Shown here: piece after piece, positions 31,462 through 38,268 of the stretch | Position numbering within the stretch: the first letter of the stretch is position 1 | Layout of the letters: the number at the start of each line of letters is the position of its first letter | Source of the DNA: Pelomonas paludis | GTDB taxonomy: Bacteria; Pseudomonadota; Gammaproteobacteria; Burkholderiales; Burkholderiaceae_C | Reading direction: 5' to 3' | Length of the DNA: 64,000 bases | NCBI RefSeq assembly: GCF_039872745.1 | Contig: NZ_JBDPZD010000001.1 | Coordinates: forward strand, 310,001-374,000 | Made by a program: the position numbers and the translations under genes | Notes under the pieces: model-generated | Told to the model about the DNA's origin: nothing | The model's input: only the letters and a program-made list of their open reading frames with translations | Database searches by the model: none

Positions 31462-31638
31462 ATGAGCAAACGCCGCAAGGGGTTCCCTTCGGAGACCCAA
31501 GTCAAGCGCGGTGAACGCGTCGTTCGCGGCGACAAGGAGCTTCTGGAGAAGCTCGGCCGCAACGACCCCTGCCCTTGTGGGTCAGGGAAGACGTTTCAAG
31601 CGCTGCTGCCTCCGCAGCGGCTGCTTTTGACGGGGTGA
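31462..31638 (+). CDS. Small SEC-C motif protein, apparent +1 frameshift near the C-terminus
   Basis: 58-codon frame beginning MSKRRKGFPSETQVKRGER and reaching NDPCPCGSGKTF, the first half of a SEC-C zinc motif. The expected second half (KRCC) is missing in frame, but shifting by one base at the TTT of 31606-31612 gives KRCCLRSGCF and a stop at 31628-31630. So either one T is inserted (mutation or sequencing error) or the frame shifts during translation. It sits between tRNA-Asp and tRNA-Gln. SEC-C motifs bind zinc and often mediate protein or ribosome contacts. Confidence 0.65.
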   Translation: MSKRRKGFPSETQVKRGERVVRGDKELLEKLGRNDPCPCGSGKTFQALLPPQRLLLTG

Positions 31639-31685
31639 ACCGGCATCACTACCAGCGCTGAGCAGGCGCTGGCTCGCCCAGCTGA

Positions 31686-31761
31686 TGGGGTGTAGCTCAA
31701 TGGGAAGAGCAGCGGACTTTGACTCCGCAGGTTGCAGGTTCGAACCCTGCCGCCTCTGCCA
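31686..31761 (+). tRNA. tRNA-Gln (UUG)
   Basis: Acceptor TGGGGTG/CGCCTCT with an unpaired 1-72 position (weak first pair is a Gln identity trait), D stem GCTC/GAGC, anticodon stem GCGGA/TCCGC with loop CTTTGAC (anticodon TTG), T arm GCAGG-TTCGAAC-CCTGC, discriminator G and encoded CCA. Confidence 0.88.
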
Positions 31762-31802
31762 GTAGTTTTTGAATCGTGCCCAGCCACTGAAAGGAGGACG
31801 CC

Positions 31803-32363
31803 ATGCACGATGTATTGCAGTTGGACATGTCGGGCCTGCCGCAGGCCTGGATCTCGGTCGAGCAGGCGGCGGGCTATGTGGCCACCCGTTCGGTGGCCTG
31901 GTCGCTGGGCGAAGTGCCGCTGGCCGTGTTGCGCGGCGGCACCAACGTGCGCACGGGGCAGCAGTCGGTGCTTGAGGTGCCGGCCATCCTGGCCTTGCGC
32001 GGCCATTCGCGTTTGAACCTGTTCGACGTGACGCCGTGCTTCAGCAAGGCCAAGGTGATCCGGCGCGATCGCCAGACCTGCGCCTACTGTGGAGACAGGC
32101 AAGACGCGCGCGACCTGACGGTCGACCACATCCTGCCGGCCTCACGCGGTGGCCCGCTGAGCTGGATGAACACGGTGGCGGCCTGCCGGGCCTGCAACGC
32201 GCTGAAGGCAGACCGCACACCGGAGGAAGCCGGCATGCCTTTGCTCTTCACGCCGTATGTGCCGAGCCGCTTCGAGGACTTCCTGCTCAAGGGCAGGCGC
32301 ATCCGGGCGGACGTGCATGAATGGCTGGCCGCACGGCTGCCGAAGGAATCGCGCTTGAGCTGA
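31803..32363 (+). CDS. HNH endonuclease
   Basis: 186 residues with a strong AAGGAGG site 8 nt upstream. Residues 1-75 are an uncharacterised N-terminal region (QLDMSGLPQAWISVEQAAGYV); residues about 85-140 form a zinc-bound HNH domain: CAYCGD, then LTVDHILPASRGG (catalytic His in DHI), SWMNTVAACRACNALKADRTPEEAGM. This domain layout matches the stand-alone HNH proteins seen in mobile elements. Located between tRNA-Gln and the tRNA-like element. Could be a nicking enzyme for mobility or a nucleic-acid-targeting effector; the context does not decide. Confidence 0.9.
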   Translation: MHDVLQLDMSGLPQAWISVEQAAGYVATRSVAWSLGEVPLAVLRGGTNVRTGQQSVLEVPAILALRGHSRLNLFDVTPCFSKAKVIRRDRQTCAYCGDRQDARDLTVDHILPASRGGPLSWMNTVAACRACNALKADRTPEEAGMPLLFTPYVPSRFEDFLLKGRRIRADVHEWLAARLPKESRLS

Positions 32364-32509
32364 CCCGCACACGGTCAACTCAAGCGCCACAAGGTCTGCC
32401 TCGGAAGGCAAAGGCTCACAGGTCAGGGGGTCCACACCCCCGCCGGTGCGATGGGGCCGGGCTCGTCCCGTTGCTGCGTCGCATGCCGCCTTGCTGAAAG
32501 AGGCCGATG

Positions 32510-32564
32510 GGCGAAGACATGGGTGTCTCGCAAGGGTCGGGTTCGATTCCTGACTTCGCCGCCA
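32510..32564 (+). ncRNA. 55-nt tRNA-like element lacking an anticodon arm
   Basis: Seven-base acceptor-like stem GGCGAAG/CTTCGCC, a short D-arm-like hairpin GACA-TGGG-TGTC, a perfect T-arm TCGGG-TTCGATT-CCTGA, discriminator G and encoded CCA, but only about 20 nt between acceptor and T arm, so no anticodon arm can form. Immediately upstream (32395-32509) lie further hairpins (GGGGG/CCCCC; TGCGA/TCGCA), so the full RNA may be longer. Options: a truncated tRNA, or a Y-RNA-like tRNA mimic as found beside rtcB in other bacteria. Confidence 0.55.
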
Positions 32565-32636
32565 CTGGATAGCTCAGTCGGGTAGAGCAACGGACGATTA
32601 ATCCGTGTGTCGTGGGTTCGACTCCCACTCCACCTC
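32563..32636 (+). tRNA. tRNA-Asn-like (AUU) with G33 and defective acceptor
   Basis: D stem GCTC/GAGC, anticodon stem ACGGA/TCCGT, variable GTGTC and T arm GTGGG-TTCGACT-CCCAC are perfect and close to ordinary tRNA-Asn. The loop is CGATTAA: anticodon ATT and G at position 33 instead of U. Only four acceptor pairs form (TGGA/TCCA), no CCA is encoded, and the 5' end overlaps the CCA of the preceding element. Flanking GCCA and TGGC could extend the stem after a bulge. Probably not a standard elongator. Confidence 0.6.
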
Positions 32637-32796
32637 TGGCCTATCACGCCAGTGAAACCACGGTCGCAAGACCACCCCGCCGAACGTGCCGGCCAGCCCT
32701 TTGGGGCGAGCAGGCATCAGCGTGGTCACCCGTGCCTCGGGCACGCGGGGCCTGCGTTCACGGTCAGTTCGAGGTTTGCTCAGGGAGGGCAGGCCC

Positions 32797-32880
32797 ATGA
32801 ACGCGCCGCGACACCCAGGCCCTGGCATCCGAGGTCCGTGCCCGCGCTGTAACGGCACCCCATTTCAAACCACACGCTGA
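32797..32880 (+). CDS. Possible 27-residue protein with a CPRC motif
   Basis: ATG frame starting MNAPRHPGPGIRGPCPRCNG, preceded by GGGAGGGC and ending 22 bp before the slipin gene. The CPRC pair resembles half of a zinc knuckle. A longer in-frame start exists at 32686. No family recognised; coding status uncertain. The preceding 32637-32796 has a CGTGCC/GGCACG hairpin and no other gene. Confidence 0.35.
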   Translation: MNAPRHPGPGIRGPCPRCNGTPFQTTR

Positions 32881-32902
32881 ACCCATCAAGAAGGAGAAAA
32901 CC

Positions 32903-34039
32903 ATGACCATCAAGCGTGTCACTGTGAAGAAGAACGAGCGCGGCGTGCTGCTGCGCAATGGCGACTTTGAGCGCGTGCTGCAGCCCGGCACGCATTGGCT
33001 GTTTGCCGGCCTGGACAAGCTCCAGGTGGAAGTGTTCTCGCTGGAGAACACGGCCTTTGTGCACCGGCTGACGGACTACCTGCTGGCCAAGGAGCCCGAG
33101 GTGGTGGCGGCTGAGTTCGTGCGCGTGGAGCTGGACGCCGACCAGGCGGGCTTGCGCTTCGAGAACGGCGTGCTGGTGGAGTTGCTGCCGCCTGAGTCGC
33201 GGCGTCTGTACTGGAAGGGCCTGGTGGACGTGCGGGTCGAGGTGATCGACCTGGCGCGCTCCATCGAGCTCTCGCCGGCGCTGACGGCGCGGCTGGTGCA
33301 GACGCAACTGCGCCCGCGCAGCGTGGCTGGCCTGGCTGGCGTGCTGCAGGTGGTGGTGCCCGAACACGGCGCTGCCATCCTGTGGGTGGACGGCAAGATC
33401 GACCGCCTGCTCGGCCCAGGCTCGTTCGCGTTCTGGAAGTTCAACCGCAGCGTGAACGTGGAGCTGGTGGACTTGCGTCTGCAGGCCGTGGAGGTCACGG
33501 GCCAGGAGATCCTGACCCGCGACAAGGTGGCCTTGCGCCTCAACCTCTCGGCGACCTGGCGCTTCTCGGAGGTGCTGACCGCCTACAAGGCGCTGGCCAA
33601 GCCGGCCGAGCACCTGTATCGCGAGCTGCAGTTCGGGCTGCGCGCGGCCGTGGGCACGCGCTCGCTGGATGAACTGCTGGAGAACAAGAGCGTCATCGAC
33701 GAGGTGGTGACCGCCCAGGTCAAGGCCAAGCTCGCGAGCTTCGGCATTGAGTTGGCCGGTGTGGGCGTGAAGGACATCGTGCTCCCGGGCGAGATGAAGA
33801 CCATCCTCGCCCAGGTGGTGGAGGCCGGCAAGTCGGCCGAGGCCAACGTGATCCGCCGCCGCGAGGAAACCGCTGCGACCCGCTCGCTGCTCAACACGGC
33901 CAAGGTGATGGAGGACAACCCCGTCGCCCTGCGCCTCAAGGAGCTCGAAACGCTGGAACGCGTGGCCGAACGCATCGACAAGATCTCCGTGTTCGGAGGT
34001 CTGGACCAGGTACTCAATGGGCTGGTGAAGCTCCGTTGA
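32903..34039 (+). CDS. SPFH/band-7 (slipin/prohibitin-like) protein
   Basis: 378 residues with a perfect AAGGAGG-type site upstream. Two beta-rich repeats at the N-terminus (GVLLRNGDFERVLQPGTHWLFAGLDKLQVEVF; AAILWVDGKIDRLLGPGSFAFWKFNRSVNVELVD) precede a SPFH domain (LTRDKVALRLNLSATWRFSEV) and a helical C-terminal coiled coil (ILAQVVEAGKSAEANVIRRREETAATRSLL). Unlike classical slipins there is no clear N-terminal membrane helix. Slipin-like genes beside rtcB are a known bacterial association. It probably oligomerises into a ring or scaffold; its role in RNA repair is unknown. Confidence 0.88.
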   Translation: MTIKRVTVKKNERGVLLRNGDFERVLQPGTHWLFAGLDKLQVEVFSLENTAFVHRLTDYLLAKEPEVVAAEFVRVELDADQAGLRFENGVLVELLPPESRRLYWKGLVDVRVEVIDLARSIELSPALTARLVQTQLRPRSVAGLAGVLQVVVPEHGAAILWVDGKIDRLLGPGSFAFWKFNRSVNVELVDLRLQAVEVTGQEILTRDKVALRLNLSATWRFSEVLTAYKALAKPAEHLYRELQFGLRAAVGTRSLDELLENKSVIDEVVTAQVKAKLASFGIELAGVGVKDIVLPGEMKTILAQVVEAGKSAEANVIRRREETAATRSLLNTAKVMEDNPVALRLKELETLERVAERIDKISVFGGLDQVLNGLVKLR

Positions 34040-34046
34040 ATACCGC

Positions 34047-34074
34047 CCCTGGCTGGCCCGCTGGCCGGCCAGGG
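34047..34074. other. Hairpin between slipin and rtcB
   Basis: Near-perfect 12-bp stem CCCTGGCTGGCC / GGCCGGCCAGGG with a 4-nt loop in the 56-bp gap between the two genes. No T run follows, so it is more likely an mRNA-stabilising or translation-tuning structure than a terminator. Confidence 0.6.
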
Positions 34075-34095
34075 CTCTGCATAGGATTCAAGATC

Positions 34096-35313
34096 ATGGA
34101 ACCCTCATTCATCGAAGAACCGGTCGCCGGCGGCGTGCCCCTCAAGATGTGGACGCACGGCGTGCCGGTGGAGGACGGGGCCAAGCGCCAGCTGGCCAAT
34201 GCCGCGCGCCTGCCCATCGTGTTCAAGCACATCGCCGCCATGCCCGACGTTCACGTGGGCATTGGTGCGACGGTGGGCTCGGTCATCCCGACGCTCAAGG
34301 CCATCATCCCGGCGGCCGTGGGCGTGGACATCGGCTGCGGCATGATGGCCTGCAAAACCACGCTGACGGCCGAGGACCTGCCCGACAACCTCGCGCCGCT
34401 GCGAGCGGCCATCGAGCGTGCCGTGCCCCACGGCCGTGTGCCGGGCAACCGCGACCCGGGCGCCTGGCAGAAGCCACCGGGCTCGGTCAACACCGCCTGG
34501 GCGCAGTTGGAGCCCGAGTTCACCGAGCTCTGCCGCGACTACCCCAAGCTGGCCAAGACCAACCACATCCAGCACCTGGGCACGCTGGGCTCCGGCAATC
34601 ACTTCATCGAGGTCTGCCTGGACGAAGCGGGCGCCGTGTGGTTCATGCTGCACTCGGGCTCACGCGGCGTGGGCAATGCCATCGGCACGATGTTCATCGA
34701 GTTGGCCAAGCAGGATGCCCTGCGCCACCAGGCCAACCTGCCGGACCGCGACTTGGCCTACTTCGAAGAGGGCAGCCGCTACTTTGGCGACTACGTGCGT
34801 GCAGTGGGCTGGGCCCAGAAGTTCGCGGCCCTGAACCGCGAGCTGATGATGCGTCGCGTCATCGAGGCGGCCAAGACGGTGTTGTGCAAGAGCTTCCAGA
34901 GCCACATTGAGGCGGTCAACTGCCATCACAACTACGTGCAGCGCGAGCAGCACTTTGGTGAGGAGGTCTTCGTGACCCGCAAGGGCGCGGTGAGCGCCAA
35001 AGCCGGGCAGCTGGGCATCATTCCCGGCAGCATGGGGGCGCGCAGCTACATCGTGCGCGGCAAGGGCAATGCGGAGTCGTTCGAGTCCTGCTCGCACGGC
35101 GCGGGCCGCGTGATGAGCCGTGGCGACGCCAAGCGCAGCTTCACCCTGGCCGATCACCGCGCCGCCACCGAGGGCGTGGAGTGCCGCAAGGACAAGGACG
35201 TCATCGACGAGACCCCCGCCGCCTACAAGGACATCGACGCCGTGATGGCGGCTCAGGCCGACCTGGTGGAGGTGGTGCACACCTTGAAGCAGGTGGTGTG
35301 CGTCAAGGGCTAG
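34096..35313 (+). CDS. rtcB: RNA-splicing ligase RtcB
   Basis: 405-residue GTP/Mn2+-dependent RNA ligase that joins 2',3'-cyclic phosphate (or 3'-phosphate) to 5'-OH ends, healing breaks made by ribotoxins. All catalytic elements are visible: GVDIGCG (Asp78, Cys81), GTLGSGNHF (Asn168, His169), HSGSRG (His186), NCHHNY (His277) and the guanylylated His334 in SCSHGAGR. ATG 34096 fits family starts; a TTG at 34036 overlapping the slipin stop is less likely. No rtcA or rtcR is in the window. Its place after a tRNA array and HNH gene suggests tRNA repair. Confidence 0.96.
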   Translation: MEPSFIEEPVAGGVPLKMWTHGVPVEDGAKRQLANAARLPIVFKHIAAMPDVHVGIGATVGSVIPTLKAIIPAAVGVDIGCGMMACKTTLTAEDLPDNLAPLRAAIERAVPHGRVPGNRDPGAWQKPPGSVNTAWAQLEPEFTELCRDYPKLAKTNHIQHLGTLGSGNHFIEVCLDEAGAVWFMLHSGSRGVGNAIGTMFIELAKQDALRHQANLPDRDLAYFEEGSRYFGDYVRAVGWAQKFAALNRELMMRRVIEAAKTVLCKSFQSHIEAVNCHHNYVQREQHFGEEVFVTRKGAVSAKAGQLGIIPGSMGARSYIVRGKGNAESFESCSHGAGRVMSRGDAKRSFTLADHRAATEGVECRKDKDVIDETPAAYKDIDAVMAAQADLVEVVHTLKQVVCVKG

Positions 35314-35362
35314 GAGCGCGTGAAGCCCCGAGGCAGGTCCGCGCGCCTCGCCCTTGTTCTGC

Positions 35363-36352
35363 CTACTTGAGCCAGCCCTTGCGCCGGAAGTAGATGAAGG
35401 GCGCGGCCACCGAGACCAGCATCAGCACCAGGGCAAAGGGGTAGCCCCAGGCGGCGTCCAGCTCGGGCATGTGCTTGAAGTTCATGCCGTAGATGCTGGC
35501 GATCAGGGTCGGGGGCAGCAGGGCGACGCTGGCCACCGAGAAGATCTTGATGATCTTGTTCTGGTTGATGTTGATGAAGCCGACGGTGGCGTCCATCAGG
35601 AAGTTGATCTTGTCGAACAGGAAGGCGGTGTGCGAGTCGAGGGAGTCGATGTCGCGCAGGATCTGGCGGGACTCTTCGAACTGCTCGGCGTTGAGCATGC
35701 GGCTGCGCATCATGAAGCTGACCGCGCGGCGCGTGTCCATCACGTTGCGGCGGATGCGGCCGTTCAAGTCTTCCTCGCGGGCGATGGCCGCCAGCACTTC
35801 ACCGGCTTCGGTGTCGGTGACCTCGCTCTTGAGCACGCGGGTGGAGACGGCTTCGAGCTTGTCGTAGATGCCCTCCAGCACGTCGGCGGAGTACTCGGCG
35901 TCGGCGTCGTAGAGCTTGAGCAGCACGTCCTTGGCGTCTTCGATCAGCGCCGGGATGCGCCGCGCGCGCAGGCGCAGCAGGCGGAAGACGGGCAGGTCCT
36001 CGTTGTGGATGGAAAAGAGGACGTTGTTGAAGAGGATGAAGGCCACGCGCACGTTGTGGGCGGGGGTGCCGTCGGGGTCGTCGTTGCCCTCGATGAGGAA
36101 GTCGGTGCGGATGTGCAGCTCACCGTTGTCCTCCTCGTAGAAGCGGGCGGACTCTTCGAGGTCTTCGTCCACGATGTTCTCGGGGATGGTGAGCCCGAAG
36201 CGGTCGCGGATCCAGCCTTTTTCTTCGGCGGTGGGGCTCTCCAGGTCGACCCAGATGGGGCGGGCCTGGGCGAGTTCTTCGGCAGACTCGATTTCTTCCT
36301 GGAACAGGCCGCCCTTCAAGCGGCCGTTGTCCAGCGTGAATACGTTCAACAT
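35363..36352 (-). CDS. corA: Magnesium/cobalt transport protein CorA
   Basis: 329-residue divalent cation channel. A long acidic/helical cytoplasmic funnel (residues 1-265) is followed by two C-terminal membrane helices with the pore motif YGMNF between TM1 and the MPELDAAWGYP loop; the C-terminus is the basic FRRKGWLK. It converges with rtcB with a 49-bp gap. Transport of Mg2+ (and Co2+/Ni2+) into the cell is the family role. It is likely unrelated to the RNA-repair locus. Confidence 0.96.
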   Translation of the reverse strand: MLNVFTLDNGRLKGGLFQEEIESAEELAQARPIWVDLESPTAEEKGWIRDRFGLTIPENIVDEDLEESARFYEEDNGELHIRTDFLIEGNDDPDGTPAHNVRVAFILFNNVLFSIHNEDLPVFRLLRLRARRIPALIEDAKDVLLKLYDADAEYSADVLEGIYDKLEAVSTRVLKSEVTDTEAGEVLAAIAREEDLNGRIRRNVMDTRRAVSFMMRSRMLNAEQFEESRQILRDIDSLDSHTAFLFDKINFLMDATVGFININQNKIIKIFSVASVALLPPTLIASIYGMNFKHMPELDAAWGYPFALVLMLVSVAAPFIYFRRKGWLK

Positions 36353-36646
36353 GCATCGTCTCCGGCAGCGCCCCGCGGGGAGTGGGTGGGGCGGGCAGGG
36401 AGGACGGCGGCGCCGTCCGGGGTGGCGGGGTTGTGGTGGGGAACCCGTCTCACTCCGGGGCGCAGAGCCTGCTTCTTGAAGCGGCTCAGCCTCTGGAGTG
36501 GACGGTCACCGAGGGTGACTGCTGTCCAAGGATTTCTCCGGTATTGGCGAGGCCTGAATTATTGCATCGCAGCACGGCCGGGGCAGCCACCGATGAGGCC
36601 CGGATAATCCCGCCTCCCTTGCTGCCGAGCGTCTCTGGAGCCGTCC
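36353..36646. other. Divergent intergenic region corA-tyrB
   Basis: About 294 bp holding the promoters of both genes. A GGCGGCGCCGTCC dyad and a GGTCACCGAGGGTGACC-like dyad (GTCACC/GGTGAC, about 36505-36521) are visible. No gene or RNA is recognised. Confidence 0.4.
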
Positions 36647-37840
36647 ATGTTTGAGCACGTCGAGCCCTATGCGGGCGACCCCATCCTGACCCTGAACGAG
36701 AACTTCCAGAAGGACCCTCGGCCGGGCAAGATCAACCTCTCGATCGGCATCTACTTTGACGACGAAGGCCGCATCCCCATGCTGCCCTCGGTGCGCGCCG
36801 CCGAGCTGGCCGTGGTGGCCGAGGCCGGCGCCCGGCCCTATTTGCCGATGGAAGGCGCGGCCAACTTCCGCAGCGCCGTGCAGGGCCTGCTGTTTGGGGC
36901 CGAGAGCAGCGCCGTCAAGGCCGGCCGCGTGGCCACCATCCAGGGCGTGGGCTCCAGCGGCGGGCTCAAAGTCGGCGCCGACTTCATCAAGCGCTACTTC
37001 CCGGGCAGCACGGTCTATTTGTCAGACCCGACCTGGGACAACCACCGCGCGGTGTTCGAAGGCGCCGGCCTGCCCTGCGAGACCTACCCCTACTACGACG
37101 CCGCCACCGGCGGCCTGCGCTTTGACGAGATGCTGGCGCGCCTGCGCAGCCTGCCCGCCAAGAGCGTGGTGCTGCTGCACGCCTGCTGCCACAACCCCAC
37201 GGGCGTGGACCTGACGCAGGACCAGTGGCGGCTGCTTGCGCCGGTGCTGCAGGAGCGGGGGCTAATCCCCTTCCTCGACCTGGCCTACCAGGGCTATGGC
37301 GACGGCATCGAGCAAGACGCGTTTGCCATCCGCCTGCTGGCGGACACAGGGCTCGCCTTCTTCGTGGCCAACAGCTTCTCCAAGAGCATGAGCCTTTATG
37401 GCGAGCGCTGCGGGGCGCTGTCGGTGGTGTGCCCGGATGCCGAGCAGGCTGGCCGGGTGCTGGGCCAGCTCAAGGCCACGGTGCGGCGCAACTACTCCAG
37501 CCCGCCGCACCACGGCGGCCAGTTGGTGGCCCGGGTGCTGAGCGACCCGGCCCTGCGCGCCCAGTGGGAGGCCGAAGTGGCCGAGATGCGCACCCGCATC
37601 CAGGCCATGCGCCGCCAGCTGTTTGAGGTGCTGTCGGCCCGCCTGCCGGGCCGCGACTTCAACTACTTCCTGACCCAGCGCGGCATGTTCAGCTACACGG
37701 GCCTCTCGGCCGCGCAGGCGGACCGGCTGAAGGACGAGTTCGGCGTCTACATCCTGCGCTCGGGCCGCATCTGCGTGGCGGGGCTCAACAGCCGCAATGT
37801 GAACGCGACGGCGGAGGCTTTTGCGGCCGTGATGGCCTAG
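36647..37840 (+). CDS. tyrB: Aromatic amino acid aminotransferase
   Basis: 397-residue PLP enzyme of aminotransferase class I that transaminates tyrosine, phenylalanine and aspartate. The opening MFEHVEPYAGDPILTLNE, the pocket residues in SDPTWDNHRAVFEGAG and HACCHNPTGVDLT, the PLP lysine in VANSFSKSMSLYGERCGAL and the C-terminal GRICVAGLN (substrate carboxylate Arg) are all present. The last 164 bp (37675-37838) recur at 44131-44294 with about 94% identity. The stop TAG lies in a CTAG followed by a possible element end. Confidence 0.95.
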   Translation: MFEHVEPYAGDPILTLNENFQKDPRPGKINLSIGIYFDDEGRIPMLPSVRAAELAVVAEAGARPYLPMEGAANFRSAVQGLLFGAESSAVKAGRVATIQGVGSSGGLKVGADFIKRYFPGSTVYLSDPTWDNHRAVFEGAGLPCETYPYYDAATGGLRFDEMLARLRSLPAKSVVLLHACCHNPTGVDLTQDQWRLLAPVLQERGLIPFLDLAYQGYGDGIEQDAFAIRLLADTGLAFFVANSFSKSMSLYGERCGALSVVCPDAEQAGRVLGQLKATVRRNYSSPPHHGGQLVARVLSDPALRAQWEAEVAEMRTRIQAMRRQLFEVLSARLPGRDFNYFLTQRGMFSYTGLSAAQADRLKDEFGVYILRSGRICVAGLNSRNVNATAEAFAAVMA

Positions 37841-37854
37841 GGCCTGTTAACGCT
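37837..37854 (+). repeat. CTAGGGCCTGTT-type element end, copy 2
   Basis: CTAGGGCCTGTTAACGCT, matching 16 of 18 bases of the sequence after the nuclease stop codon at 28989-28972. In both cases the CTAG supplies the stop codon of the preceding gene. Possible boundary of the inserted segment 37.84-44.13 kb. Confidence 0.4.
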
Positions 37855-38190
37855 AGGGGACTGGGTCGCGAAGGCCCACCGCCCGCTGTGCCGTCGATGT
37901 CGTAAGCCTGTTCGCCGCGACCAGCTCGCGCAGGCGTCGCTCTGCCCACATTTGTCGCGTCCCACCGCGACAGGCCCGGGGCCAGCCATGCGTTTTCCTC
38001 TCGATGTCCGATTCTGGCGGCGAAGCCCGTCTGAACAAGTACGGCGGAATGACTCTGCAGGGCAATCAACTGCCTGCCGATCAACGCCGATGCATCGAAG
38101 GGACTGAACACGGCTCACGCGCGTAGTTGCCATTCCGCCGGCTCCGACACGACAGGGCGGACTTGCTCCTTGATATGCAACTGCTTGAAT
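37855..38190. other. Intergenic stretch, no supported gene
   Basis: GC-rich DNA after tyrB. A minus-strand frame (37853-38065) is open but has no ribosome site and no recognisable product; it might be a transposase remnant. Otherwise nothing supported. Confidence 0.4.
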
Positions 38191-38196
38191 TTCTAG

Positions 38197-38214
38197 TTGG
38201 GCCACCCTTGGCTC
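38197..38214 (+). promoter_or_regulatory. Candidate sigma-54 (-24/-12) promoter of the PEP-CTERM gene
   Basis: TTGG-GCCACCCTTG-GCT: GG and GC separated by exactly 10 bp with flanking TT and the TTGGC -12 block, close to TTGGCACR-N4-TTGCW. It ends 57 bp before the ATG at 38269. PEP-CTERM genes in floc-forming Betaproteobacteria are known to use RpoN with the PrsK/PrsR system, which supports the call. Confidence 0.5.
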
Positions 38215-38268
38215 AAGTAGCACAACAGCATTTAGAAAACCGTCCTTACGCTTAATCAGGAGTACCGC

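Noticed and set aside
31407..31500. Second small frame starting GTG at 31426 (VNKPDTDACF...) with GGAG upstream
   Set aside because: It overlaps the SEC-C gene in another frame and has no recognisable content; SEC-C is clearly the better call.
32510..32564. tmRNA tRNA-like domain
   Set aside because: No tag-peptide frame or tmRNA 5' end lies nearby, and the acceptor stem does not match tmRNA.
30980..32636. Prophage remnant
   Set aside because: No integrase, capsid, terminase or lysis gene accompanies the tRNA array; the HNH protein and putative repressor alone are not enough.
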